Below, in pieces: positions 18,547 through 26,863 of a DNA stretch of 64,000 bases (positions are counted from its first letter, which is position 1; each line of letters begins with the position of its first letter). Below the pieces are notes generated by a model. That model was not told the DNA's origin and did no database searches. It saw only the letters and a program-made list of their open reading frames with translations. The stretch covers positions 62,001 through 126,000 of the forward strand of contig NZ_NJAG01000007.1 in assembly GCF_002872335.1 (NCBI RefSeq), in the 5' to 3' direction. A program made the translations under genes and the position numbers. The stretch comes from Siphonobacter sp. BAB-5405. GTDB taxonomy: Bacteria; Bacteroidota; Bacteroidia; Cytophagales; Spirosomataceae.

Positions 18547-19644
18547 TTACACGCTAGGAGAATTATTCATTTCGCCGGGAAAGGCTACGCCGAAACGTTC
18601 GCCCAGGCTTTTTAAATCAGCGATTACAGGAGTTAGTACCGGAATTCCTTCCGTCCGACGAATGGCTTCCATTTCCCGCTCCGGATCGCCTGGGATGCGT
18701 ACACTTTCCCCGTTCAGTCCTTCCGCCGAGCGGAATCTACGAATCCATTGGTCCAAATGGGTTTTAAATTCATCCGCTGGTCGGAACGCATCCACCCGCA
18801 TGGCCCCCAAGAAATGCCCCGTCCCAATACCTACGCCTTCTTCCGCAGCCATGAACCCAGCCGTAGCAAAGGGAGGCACCCAGGGTCCGTAGTTGGCTCC
18901 GGAAAGGACGCCCGAAAATAAATCGACCATCGCCCCCAGTCCGTAGCCTTTATGACTGCCGTGTTCCCGATCACCCCCCAGCGGTAGCAGGGCTCCGCCC
19001 TTCCGTACGGCATTGGCATCGGTAGTGGGCTGACCTTCGGCGTCCTGTACCCAACCGGTGGGCGTATCCAGATTTTTCCGCTGGAGAATTTCCAGTTTGC
19101 CGTAAGCGGCCGTTGTAGTGGCCATATCCAGCAAAAAGGGAGGTTCTTCCTTGGCGGGCATGGCTACACAGATGGGGTTCGTTCCGAGAAGGCGTTCTTT
19201 CGAAAAGGTCGGCGTAACGAGCGGTCCGGCGTGCGTCATGGACCAGCCGATCATGTCCCGTTCCAGGGCCATGGAGGCATGATAACCGGCAATACCGAAG
19301 TGATTGGAATTGCGTACCGCGACCCAGCCCGTCCCTACCTTGTCGGCTTTTTCCATCGCAATTTCCATCGCTCTGGGAGCTACAACGAGTCCTAAGCCCG
19401 CGTCGCCATCCAGAACAGCCGTAGAAGGCGTTTCATGGACGATCCGCATCTGGGGTTTCGGATTCAGACGACCGTGATCCATCAGCCGGACGTAACCGGA
19501 CAACCGGGCCACGCCGTGGGAATCAATGCCGCGTAGGTCGGCAGAAACCAGCACATTAGCCGCCAGCGTAGCTTCGGATTCGGGACAACCCATGGCTAGA
19601 AAAATATCCCGAACGAAGGCATTAAGTAATCGATGATCAATCAT
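18547..19644 (-). CDS. Ldh family (type 2 malate/lactate) NAD(P)-dependent oxidoreductase
   Basis: A 365-residue enzyme of the malate/L-lactate dehydrogenase-like family (YlbC/YiaK/AllD fold), distinct from classical Rossmann dehydrogenases. Family motifs are ADLRGIDSHGVARLSGY, VAVRNSNHFGIAGYHAS (His is the catalytic acid/base) and GSHKGYGLGAMVDLFSGVLS. The substrate may be malate, sulfolactate, ureidoglycolate or a diketo-sugar; nothing nearby settles it. A possible promoter of its own lies at 19687-19694. Confidence 0.88.
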   Translation of the reverse strand: MIDHRLLNAFVRDIFLAMGCPESEATLAANVLVSADLRGIDSHGVARLSGYVRLMDHGRLNPKPQMRIVHETPSTAVLDGDAGLGLVVAPRAMEIAMEKADKVGTGWVAVRNSNHFGIAGYHASMALERDMIGWSMTHAGPLVTPTFSKERLLGTNPICVAMPAKEEPPFLLDMATTTAAYGKLEILQRKNLDTPTGWVQDAEGQPTTDANAVRKGGALLPLGGDREHGSHKGYGLGAMVDLFSGVLSGANYGPWVPPFATAGFMAAEEGVGIGTGHFLGAMRVDAFRPADEFKTHLDQWIRRFRSAEGLNGESVRIPGDPEREMEAIRRTEGIPVLTPVIADLKSLGERFGVAFPGEMNNSPSV

Positions 19645-19686
19645 TCACACGTATAATCACGGCCAGCGTGACTTGGTTTTTCGGTA

Positions 19687-19694
19687 CAAAAATA
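19687..19694 (-). promoter_or_regulatory. Candidate -7 box for the Ldh-type gene
   Basis: The minus strand reads TATTTTTG, an exact TAnnTTTG match, 43 bp before the start codon. No good -33 element is visible. Confidence 0.35.
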
Positions 19695-19729
19695 TCAGTT
19701 GAAGGTCAGAATGGAAAAGGATTGAGGGA

Positions 19730-20581
19730 TCACTTCAGGCGTTCGAGCAAGGCTTTTACCAAAGCCGCCGAGTTTCGGGCCGCAATCGGTCCGTAGGTAT
19801 GCATGTCTACTGAAGCCGAATGGTTGGCATTATCCGAAAGACTGCGAATGATCAGAAAGGGTATGCGTTGCTGCCAACAAATCTGACTGACGGCCGCCCC
19901 TTCCATCTCGATGGCATCGGCCTGCATGGTCCGACGGATGTGTAGACTGGCGGAATCAGAGGCCATAAAAACGTCCCCCGTTACGACGGTACCGCTGTAA
20001 ATGGTCGGTTGGTAAGTCCCCACTTTTTCCAGCTTTACTTTCGGAATTACGACCCCTGCTACGAGTAACAACGATGAGTCAGCCGGGAAATACAGCGGGT
20101 TTTCCTGAAAATTATACGGATTACGCGTGGGTCGAACGGTCATTCCCTCTTTCAGTACGCGACCGTAATCATGGTAAGCTACTTTGGTAGCCATGACAAT
20201 ATCTCCGGGCTGATATTTTGGATTCAGGCCGCCGGCGATTCCCGTGAAAATCACTTCGCGGGGCCGGAAATGTTCCAACAGTAACGTCGTGGTCAACGCA
20301 GCGTTTACCTTTCCGATCCCACCCTGCACCAATACAATTTTCCGACCTTCCAAACTACCCGTGTAGAACGTCAATCCTTCGATGTGTTGTTCACGACGAC
20401 CTTTTATTTCTTTTTTAAGCACTTCTACTTCATCAGCGAAAGCACCCATAATCGCCGTCAGATTACTACTTTTTCGGGGGAATCTGGTTTGAGCGTCCGG
20501 CGTAGTGGAATAGGTAAGCTGAGCAGAAAGATTAAAACAGATTCCGAGCAAACCTACGAGTACGAGTGTACAAATTTTCAT
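19730..20581 (-). CDS. 5'-methylthioadenosine/S-adenosylhomocysteine nucleosidase, with signal peptide
   Basis: A 283-residue member of the PNP/UDP phosphorylase family, MTA/SAH nucleosidase branch. It cleaves adenine from MTA, SAH or 5'-deoxyadenosine. Residues 1-20 (MKICTLVLVGLLGICFNLSA) form a typical signal peptide, so the enzyme is probably periplasmic or secreted, unlike the usual cytosolic enzyme of about 230 residues. The core starts at LTAIMGAFADEVEVL, then VQGGIGKVNAA, FTGIAGGLNP, AIEMEGAAVSQ with the catalytic-site Glu, and the catalytic Asp in RSLSDNAN. It lies 12 bp after a purine-type permease, which suggests release of adenine outside and its import. Confidence 0.88.
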   Translation of the reverse strand: MKICTLVLVGLLGICFNLSAQLTYSTTPDAQTRFPRKSSNLTAIMGAFADEVEVLKKEIKGRREQHIEGLTFYTGSLEGRKIVLVQGGIGKVNAALTTTLLLEHFRPREVIFTGIAGGLNPKYQPGDIVMATKVAYHDYGRVLKEGMTVRPTRNPYNFQENPLYFPADSSLLLVAGVVIPKVKLEKVGTYQPTIYSGTVVTGDVFMASDSASLHIRRTMQADAIEMEGAAVSQICWQQRIPFLIIRSLSDNANHSASVDMHTYGPIAARNSAALVKALLERLK

Positions 20582-20593
20582 GAAGTAAGGAGC

Positions 20594-21898
20594 TTATTCT
20601 ACGATCAAGGCGACCACGCACAGAGCAATGATGCACCAAAACGCCAAAGGTAATTCACGAAACTTACCACTGGCTGCTTTTAGCACCGCATAACTTAAAA
20701 AGCCCCAAATGATTCCTTGCGTAATGCTATAGCTAAAGGGAATGAGTACCATGGCCAGAAAAGCGGGTACCGCTTCCTCCCACTCGTCCCAAGGAATTCG
20801 GGTAACCGTTTTCATCATAAGCACCCCCACCAGCACCAGCGAGGGGGCCGTAGCCACGGAAGGTACCATGCTCAACAAGGGCGATAAAAACAGACAGGGC
20901 AGAAAACAGAACGCTGCCGTAATGGCGGTCAATCCGGTACGTCCTCCGGCTTCAATACCAACCGCAGACTCGACATAAGCCGTACCGGGACTCGTACCGA
21001 CCAGACCCGCCAGCGTAGTTGATACCGCATCAGTGAGCAAGGATTCTTTCAGCATCAGCGGCTCTCCGTCGGCATCCAGCCGGCCCGTGGCTTCCGCCAG
21101 GCCTACAAAGGTGCTCAGGCTGTCGAACAGATCGGTAAATACAAAGGCAAAGATGACGGGTGCCAGCGACCAGCTCAGGGAACCTTTCAGATCAAGCTGA
21201 AGCAGCAGGCTGAAATCCGGGGCGGCTACTACTCCCTGCCAGTTGACCAGTCGCGGACTGTCATCCAGCCGACCGGGTAACAAAGCAAGTAATGTGGTCA
21301 GTACGATTCCCCAGAGCAGGGCTCCGTGTACTTTCTTCTGAATAAGAACCGCGGTCAGAAACAGACCTATCAGAAAGGTACAGACGGCGGGCGTCAGTGG
21401 TCCGATGCTAATCATCGTTGCCGGATTAGCAATCACAAATTTCGCATTACCGAATCCAATCAGGGTAATGAACAGTCCAATGCCCGCCGCGATACCGTAT
21501 CGCAAGGACTTGGGGATTGTTTTAATGAGTAAGACGCGTACGTTAAACAGCGAAATGATCAGGAAGAAGACGCCCGACCAGAATACGGCACCCAAAGCCG
21601 TGGGTACGGGAACTTTCATACCCTGCACGACGGTAAACGTAAAAAACGCGTTGAGACCCATGCCTGGAGCCACCACATAAGGGCTTTTGGCATACAGACC
21701 CATCATCAGGCTACAGAAGAAGCAAACCAGCACGGTAGCGGTTAATACACCCGAGAAGGGCATTCCGGCGAGGGATAAAACGGAGGGATTTACTACCACG
21801 ATATACGCTGTGGCCAGAAAACTGGTGACGCCGGCTAGTAATTCAGTACGAATAGAAATGGGGACATGATCCATAGATTTCATGTCCCCAATTTCCAT
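20594..21898 (-). CDS. NCS2 family purine (guanine/hypoxanthine/adenine-type) permease
   Basis: A proton-coupled nucleobase permease of about 434 residues with 12-14 hydrophobic segments. Motifs are ELLAGVTSFLATAYIVVVNP at the N-terminus, the PGMGLNAFF re-entrant segment and FVFTDLFDSLSTFVG. These mark the AzgA/PbuG-type branch. It sits between a Crp-type regulator (about 30 bp upstream) and the exported nucleosidase (12 bp downstream), so it likely imports the base released by the latter. ATGs at 21901, 21898, 21883 and 21874 are all possible starts. The last three lie next to or in a hairpin (21860-21889). Confidence 0.9.
   Translation of the reverse strand: MEIGDMKSMDHVPISIRTELLAGVTSFLATAYIVVVNPSVLSLAGMPFSGVLTATVLVCFFCSLMMGLYAKSPYVVAPGMGLNAFFTFTVVQGMKVPVPTALGAVFWSGVFFLIISLFNVRVLLIKTIPKSLRYGIAAGIGLFITLIGFGNAKFVIANPATMISIGPLTPAVCTFLIGLFLTAVLIQKKVHGALLWGIVLTTLLALLPGRLDDSPRLVNWQGVVAAPDFSLLLQLDLKGSLSWSLAPVIFAFVFTDLFDSLSTFVGLAEATGRLDADGEPLMLKESLLTDAVSTTLAGLVGTSPGTAYVESAVGIEAGGRTGLTAITAAFCFLPCLFLSPLLSMVPSVATAPSLVLVGVLMMKTVTRIPWDEWEEAVPAFLAMVLIPFSYSITQGIIWGFLSYAVLKAASGKFRELPLAFWCIIALCVVALIVE
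21860..21889 (-). promoter_or_regulatory. Hairpin over the permease start region
   Basis: A perfect 10-bp inverted repeat (ggggacatga / tcatgtcccc) with a 10-nt loop covers the possible start codons of the permease. Folded in the mRNA, it could mask initiation. It may instead be a coincidence of coding sequence. Confidence 0.35.
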
Positions 21899-21929
21899 CA
21901 AAAAAGATCAAAATGCGAATCTTTTCTAA

Positions 21930-22511
21930 TTAAAGATATTTACGCAGACGACTCAGGGACTCAGGGGTAACGCCCAGGTAGGAGGCTAAATGGTACTGCG
22001 GAACACGTTGAATCAGCGAGGGATGATCCTGTAACAGGCGTAGGTAACGGCGGGCCGCATTGTCAGCAATCTGTGAATCAATACGTCCTTCCATATCCTG
22101 GATGGTACGCTCCAGCATCATCATGGAGAAACGTTGATACGCCAGGGATTCTTCAAAAAGAGCCTTGCGACGTTCACTGTTCATGACCAGCAAGGTAGAA
22201 TCCTCCAGGGCCTGTACGGTGTAGGGACTCAGGCGATGAGCAGAGTATCCTGTTACACTCGTTACAAACGAATTTTCATCCTTTAAAAACAAGGTAACTT
22301 CTTTGCCTTTATCCGTACGAAAAACCCGCATCACACCTTCGATGATAAAAGCGACTTCATCGATGTGATCTCCTTGGTGAATAAAATAGTCTCCTTTCTT
22401 AAACGTGCGTGTTTCGTACGCACCGTTAATAGACTGCACATCCTCATTAGACAGCTCGACATATCGCCGGATGTAGGACAATAAGGGCTGGGTGATCGTT
22501 TCAGAGAGCAT
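21930..22511 (-). CDS. Crp/Fnr family transcriptional regulator
   Basis: A 193-residue regulator with an N-terminal cyclic-nucleotide-binding-like beta barrel (FKKGDYFIHQGDHIDEVAFI, then IEGVMRVFRT) and a long dimer helix. A short C-terminal helix-turn-helix follows (YHLASYLGVTPESLSRLRKY). It lacks the FnR-type cysteine cluster. This slim form is very common in Bacteroidota. It lies about 30 bp upstream of the purine permease in the same direction, so it may regulate or be co-expressed with purine uptake. The ligand is unknown. Confidence 0.9.
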   Translation of the reverse strand: MLSETITQPLLSYIRRYVELSNEDVQSINGAYETRTFKKGDYFIHQGDHIDEVAFIIEGVMRVFRTDKGKEVTLFLKDENSFVTSVTGYSAHRLSPYTVQALEDSTLLVMNSERRKALFEESLAYQRFSMMMLERTIQDMEGRIDSQIADNAARRYLRLLQDHPSLIQRVPQYHLASYLGVTPESLSRLRKYL

Positions 22512-22794
22512 AATTTTCAGGAAATATGTAACGGCGGTTTAATTAGGGGCTAAAGTAAGAAATTTTCTTAGATTTTACACATTTAAACCGCTTTCAAAAA
22601 GTGACTTTCTACTTATTTTTTAAACATTTCATACGTGTATCACACTTCTATAACTGTAGATCTACCTTATACTATACGTTTTTTCGTAAAAAGTTAATTA
22701 TTGAGCTTCACTAGCTAATAATTAGGGGATACTCTTGAGAAATGTAGATTAGATGTATAGTTAAACAATCAGACCGTTCTAACTAATACAGTAA
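22512..22794. other. AT-rich intergenic region
   Basis: About 280 bp upstream of the Crp-type gene and beyond the aroA terminator. It is strongly AT-rich and has no open frame of note. It should hold the promoter of the Crp-permease-nucleosidase unit, but I see no clear consensus. Confidence 0.5.
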
Positions 22795-22830
22795 GAACTT
22801 GCAGCAGATCAATTGATTCGCTGCAAGTTC
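22795..22830 (-). terminator. Terminator after aroA
   Basis: An 11-bp perfect stem (gaacttgcagc / gctgcaagttc) with an atcaattgat palindrome in the loop lies 34 bp beyond the aroA stop on the minus strand. The T-tract is weak. Confidence 0.6.
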
Positions 22831-22863
22831 CTATTTTATTTTCTATAAATTGAGTACTAATCG

Positions 22864-24099
22864 TTATAAAATGGTAACGATTTTCCCCAAATCCTCCCAG
22901 AAGTGGGGATAAGATTTTACGACTACAGAAGCATCATCAATTTCCAGATTTGTACGCATGGCTAATGGGGCAAAAGCCATGGCCATCCGGTGGTCTTCAT
23001 ACGTATGAATGGAAGTCCCCGGCCGATCCCAGCTGGTCCGTTCGTTGGTCACAATTCGGTATCGGGTATTCGCTTCTTCTTCCACTAGGTTGGCATCGAA
23101 CTTCTGTAATTCCTGCTGAATGGCCAGTACGCGATCCGTTTCCTTCACTTTAAGGCTTTCGATCCCCGTAAATTCGGCCGGAATACCCTTCACTGCCGCA
23201 ATCACGGCAATAGTTTGAGCCAGATCAGGGCAATGAGTAAAATCCCAGCTAAAGGACTGCTGGGCAGGAATCTGAGTTAGCAGGAAACCCCTTCCGGTAT
23301 AAGTACTTTTGACCCCCAGCTGTTCCATGATGGCGATGATGGCCGAGTCTCCCTGCAGTGAGTTTTCTTTTAACCCCAATAGCTCGGCTTCCGATCCTTC
23401 TGGCCCCAGGGCTACAAGGCTATACCAGTAACTGGCAGCGGACCAATCCGATTCCACGGCGTAATCACTGGAATGATACGGCTGGGCGGCTACCTGAATC
23501 TGTCGGTTTTCCCAATCAGCCGTGACATCCGCTCCAAACTGCCGCATTTGCTGGATCGTCATTTCGATGTACGGAATCGACCCGAGCTGTCCGGTCAGAT
23601 GCAGCGTCAGCCCTTCCGGCAAAGTAGGGGCAATCATCAGAATAGCTGATATAAACTGACTACTCACGTCACCCCGCATCGTCAAGTTTTTGGCACCCGC
23701 GTACGAGAAACCTTCCAGCTGAAGCGGTGGATACCCTTCTTTATTCTGATACGTGATGCGGGCTCCCAGTTCACGCAAGGCTTCTACCAGAATACCAATG
23801 GGCCGTTCCTGCATCCGGGGGGTGCCGGTCATGACTTTCTGACGATTGGCCGTTGCATAATAGGCCGTCAGAAAACGCATGGTTGTACCCGCGTCAAGTA
23901 CATCGGCTATGGGTTCGTCGCGTTGCAGCAGCCGTTGCATGGTTTGCGTATCGCGAGCTTCTGACAGGTTACTAAGTGATCCTGTTCCCCCCGCCAGAGC
24001 GTTGAGAATTAGAGCACGATTGGACTCTGACTTGGATGCCGGTAGCTGAATTTGGGCCTGAAAAGGCTGAGTGATCTTATGGAGGAGAAGCTTTTTCAA
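22864..24099 (-). CDS. aroA: 3-phosphoshikimate 1-carboxyvinyltransferase (EPSP synthase)
   Basis: A 411-residue EPSP synthase, the sixth step of the shikimate pathway. The start region IQLPASKSESNRALILNALA carries the substrate-binding Lys and the SKS motif. LDAGTTMRFLTAYYA, TGTPRMQERPIG, VSSQFISAILMIAP and ESLKVKETDRVLAIQQEL are further signatures. The open frame extends upstream by 77 codons, but that part overlaps the upstream gene and crosses its terminator. I therefore place the start at the TTG at 24097-24099, 29 bp from a possible promoter. The start codon is an inference. Confidence 0.93.
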   Translation of the reverse strand: MKKLLLHKITQPFQAQIQLPASKSESNRALILNALAGGTGSLSNLSEARDTQTMQRLLQRDEPIADVLDAGTTMRFLTAYYATANRQKVMTGTPRMQERPIGILVEALRELGARITYQNKEGYPPLQLEGFSYAGAKNLTMRGDVSSQFISAILMIAPTLPEGLTLHLTGQLGSIPYIEMTIQQMRQFGADVTADWENRQIQVAAQPYHSSDYAVESDWSAASYWYSLVALGPEGSEAELLGLKENSLQGDSAIIAIMEQLGVKSTYTGRGFLLTQIPAQQSFSWDFTHCPDLAQTIAVIAAVKGIPAEFTGIESLKVKETDRVLAIQQELQKFDANLVEEEANTRYRIVTNERTSWDRPGTSIHTYEDHRMAMAFAPLAMRTNLEIDDASVVVKSYPHFWEDLGKIVTIL

Positions 24100-24134
24100 A
24101 ACGGTACAGAAAAATAGATCGGTGATTGCAGGGC

Positions 24135-24142
24135 CAAAATTA
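24135..24142 (-). promoter_or_regulatory. Candidate -7 box for aroA
   Basis: The minus strand reads TAATTTTG, an exact TAnnTTTG match between the upstream terminator and the inferred aroA start. No firm -33 box is seen. Confidence 0.4.
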
Positions 24143-24203
24143 TTCTTTTTCGCTGGTTTTGTCCCTGTTTTCTGGCAAACTGTGTTGCCGCTGTATAAAT
24201 AAA

Positions 24204-24236
24204 GGGCTACTTCCCAGTGGTTTCCGGAAGTAGCCC
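24204..24236 (-). terminator. Terminator between the exported-protein gene and aroA
   Basis: An 11-bp perfect stem (gggctacttcc / ggaagtagccc) followed on the minus strand by TTTATTTAT, about 20 bp after the stop at 24258. Confidence 0.85.
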
Positions 24237-24257
24237 CTCGCCTATTCGCTGTGTCTT

Positions 24258-24821
24258 TTAAAACGTCTGCAGTACTTTCAAGCGGTGTCGATTGCCAATT
24301 TTCATGGCTTTGTGCGTGGACTTGTAACACAAGGCACCCAGCCCAATCAAGCCACCACTGACAACGGCCGTCGAAGGCGTTACCCGCAGGGGTGCTCCTT
24401 TGAATTCCTTATTCCAGACCGGACTAAAGAAATCCATGATGAAGTATAACGCACCAGCCGCGGGCAGCAGATACCCCGCCTGCGTAGCCAGCGAACTTCC
24501 TTTCATAAAGTACACCTTCCGAATATCTTCCAGTCGATATTCAGTGTATTCCTGCTGGTTGGTGATTTCGCTAAAATCGGCGAAGACAAGCGTGGAGTCC
24601 GTTACTGCGAAAATGTTGTCACGGATTTTACGACTCTGACCTTTGGCCTTGAAGACAAATTCATCGCCCGCAAAAAATCGCTTCCGCCCCCCCGGATAAT
24701 CCACGGCAATGTATTTTATGGTCTGGCGGGACGTTAGTACCCGGCCCGTTGGCGAAGGAGGTTGCTGGGCGTACAAAGCGGGTGCCCCAAGCAACATAAG
24801 TAGAAAAAGTAGCCGTTTCAT
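24258..24821 (-). CDS. Exported protein of unknown function
   Basis: A 187-residue protein I do not recognise. A clear signal peptide (MKRLLFLLMLLGAPALYAQQ) is followed by a beta-rich part with YPGGRKRFFAGDEFVFKAKG. A hydrophobic segment (about residues 108-130, YLLPAAGALYFIMDFF) and a second (TAVVSGGLIGLGALCY) may insert in a membrane. The ATG at 24821 was chosen over one 75 bp upstream because it puts the signal peptide at the N-terminus. It is a monocistronic gene with its own terminator. Confidence 0.75.
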   Translation of the reverse strand: MKRLLFLLMLLGAPALYAQQPPSPTGRVLTSRQTIKYIAVDYPGGRKRFFAGDEFVFKAKGQSRKIRDNIFAVTDSTLVFADFSEITNQQEYTEYRLEDIRKVYFMKGSSLATQAGYLLPAAGALYFIMDFFSPVWNKEFKGAPLRVTPSTAVVSGGLIGLGALCYKSTHKAMKIGNRHRLKVLQTF

Positions 24822-24950
24822 GATTTCAATTACGGATGGAGGTATGGAGGAAACGTACGGTATCAACAAAACGTATTTCCTACCCCGCGGTTTCAAACAA
24901 AGGTATACAATCCCTCGCTTACTCCACAGACACCTAAATGCTGGTTAGGA

Positions 24951-25535
24951 TTAATGAATCGAGACGCCACCGGAAACAATAAATTTCATCACTTCGGTTG
25001 CGTTAGCTTTTACGGGTTTTACGTTTTCTTTGGGCATGATGAATAAATGGCCCGAAAAGGCGTACGATTGCGGGAAATAGACCGCTACTGAGCCCGGCAG
25101 TTCCCACTCCGAAAGATCAGATTGGGTTAAGAATCCCAGCCGGTATAATTCCGTATTCGTATCCATCTTCACGAGCACGGGCTGGTTAAACTTTTTCTTA
25201 TCGCCGACGAAAGCAGAGGTTAAATCTTTCAGGGAAGAATAAATAATTCGTACCAGTGGTAAACGATTGATAAACTCTTCGAAAAGATTAAATACGGGAA
25301 TGATGACAAACGTAGAGCCCAGAAAACCTACAAGAAAGACGATCGCCAGCACGATGAGCATTCCCATTCCCCAAAGTCGAACCTGATTTTCACCCGTACC
25401 GATTCCCACTGGGACCAGGCCGTCGAGGTATAAAAAGGATTGATACAGAATATAGCCAGTGAAGAATAACGGAGCAATTAACAGTAAGCCTCGAATGAAG
25501 TAACTGACAAAGCGATTTACTAATCTTTTTTTCAT
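24951..25535 (-). CDS. DUF502 family membrane protein
   Basis: A 194-residue protein of the DUF502 family. It has two N-terminal membrane helices (about residues 10-32 and 55-80), the GFLGSTFVIIPVFNLFEEFI stretch and LVRIIYSSLKDLTSAFVGDK, all typical, with a soluble C-terminal part. The function of the family is unknown, though it is widespread in bacteria and plants. It is isolated from the preceding M42 gene by a terminator. Confidence 0.85.
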   Translation of the reverse strand: MKKRLVNRFVSYFIRGLLLIAPLFFTGYILYQSFLYLDGLVPVGIGTGENQVRLWGMGMLIVLAIVFLVGFLGSTFVIIPVFNLFEEFINRLPLVRIIYSSLKDLTSAFVGDKKKFNQPVLVKMDTNTELYRLGFLTQSDLSEWELPGSVAVYFPQSYAFSGHLFIMPKENVKPVKANATEVMKFIVSGGVSIH

Positions 25536-25633
25536 GGGAGAAACAGATAGAAGGGGGAATCTATTCTACAATTCGGATTCCTTCGTCAAAGTTCATCCGG
25601 TTGCAATTTTAAAATCTCCAAGTATCTACAATT

Positions 25634-25668
25634 GAAAAGAGTCGCAGGCCTGGGCTTACGACTCTTTC
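25634..25668 (-). terminator. Terminator after the M42 peptidase gene
   Basis: A 9-10 bp stem (aaagagtcg / cgactcttt) with an inner GC-rich extension, followed on the minus strand by TTTTCAATT. It lies about 40 bp past the stop at 25706. Confidence 0.7.
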
Positions 25669-25705
25669 GATGGTATAGGAATAGCGATTTTTTTATTCTT
25701 TACGC

Positions 25706-26776
25706 TTAAGTCAGATAACGAAAATCCTGTCCCGCTTCCAGTTTCAGAAGCATTTCGTACATCAGTCGAATGACTTCCTCCACGTCCTGCTTGTGCACGG
25801 TTTCTACCGTCGTGTGCATGTATTTGAGGGGCAGAGAGATCAGGGCGGAAGCCGTTCCTTCGGCGGCGTAGGCAAACGAATCCGTGTCGGTTCCCGTTGA
25901 ACGACTGACAGCCTGCCGCTGAAACGCAATCTGCTTTTCTTCGGCTACTCCGATCAGAAAATCCAGCAGATTATTCTGTACGGCCGGACCGTAGCACAAC
26001 ACAGGACCACCTCCGCATTTCAAATCTCCCTGTTCTTTCTTATCGTACCGGGGTGACGTAGTATCGTGGGTAACGTCGGTACAGATCGCCACGTCCGCTT
26101 TCAGACGCCGGGCAATCATCTCAGCCCCCCGAAGACCAATTTCCTCCTGTACAGCATTGACTACATAAAGCGTAAACGGTAGGGAAACGTTATTTTCCTT
26201 CAGCATACGGGCTACTTCAGCAATCATGAAGCCGCCGATCCGGTTATCCAACGCCCGACCTACGTAGTACCGATCGTTGAGTTCCGTCAGCTCGTCTTCG
26301 AAGGTTACGACACAACCCACGTGAACGCCTTTTTCCTCCAATTCTTTTTTGGTAGCCCCGCAATCAATCGTCAGGTCCGTTACCTTGGGAGCAGTGTCCT
26401 TTGCCAGATCACGTACGTGAATGGCAGGCCAGCCGAAGATACCTTTGACGATTCCTTTTTTGGTGTGAATATGAACACGCTTGGACGGAGCAATCACGGC
26501 ATCCGAACCGCCATTCCGACGAACGTAGATATAGCCGTCGTCGGAAATGTAATTAACAAACCAGGAAATTTCATCCGAGTGAGCTTCAATGACCACCTTG
26601 TACGGCTGGCCGGGGTTAATGATCCCTACTACGGTACCATACGTATCGACGATGTAGTCGTCAATATAGGGTTTAAGATAATCCAGCCAAATCCGTTGTC
26701 CGGCGGCTTCAAAGCCCGTTGGAGAAGGGTTATTCAGGTATTGATAGAGAAAGGTTTTGCTACTTTCAGTCATCAT
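25706..26776 (-). CDS. M42 family metallo-aminopeptidase
   Basis: A 356-residue cytoplasmic di-metal aminopeptidase of the M42 (deblocking/tetrahedral aminopeptidase) family. Metal and catalytic residues are visible: His in IEAHSDEIS, the bridging Asp in RALDNRIGG, the paired Glu in NAVQEEIGLRGA, Asp in ICTDVTHD and the last His in YMHTTVET. No signal peptide is present. Its length is normal. It trims N-terminal residues from peptides; specificity is unknown. It is transcribed alone. Confidence 0.92.
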   Translation of the reverse strand: MMTESSKTFLYQYLNNPSPTGFEAAGQRIWLDYLKPYIDDYIVDTYGTVVGIINPGQPYKVVIEAHSDEISWFVNYISDDGYIYVRRNGGSDAVIAPSKRVHIHTKKGIVKGIFGWPAIHVRDLAKDTAPKVTDLTIDCGATKKELEEKGVHVGCVVTFEDELTELNDRYYVGRALDNRIGGFMIAEVARMLKENNVSLPFTLYVVNAVQEEIGLRGAEMIARRLKADVAICTDVTHDTTSPRYDKKEQGDLKCGGGPVLCYGPAVQNNLLDFLIGVAEEKQIAFQRQAVSRSTGTDTDSFAYAAEGTASALISLPLKYMHTTVETVHKQDVEEVIRLMYEMLLKLEAGQDFRYLT

Positions 26777-26863
26777 AGAATAGAAAATGTGTAGTGATTC
26801 GTTAGGTGCTTCGAACGAAAGTTCGTAGGACCCGTTTGCCAGTGTACTAAAAATCCGGACCGT

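Noticed and set aside
22864-24330. Long N-terminal extension of EPSP synthase
   Set aside because: The extra 77 codons overlap an upstream gene and its terminator and carry no homology, so they are treated as untranslated.
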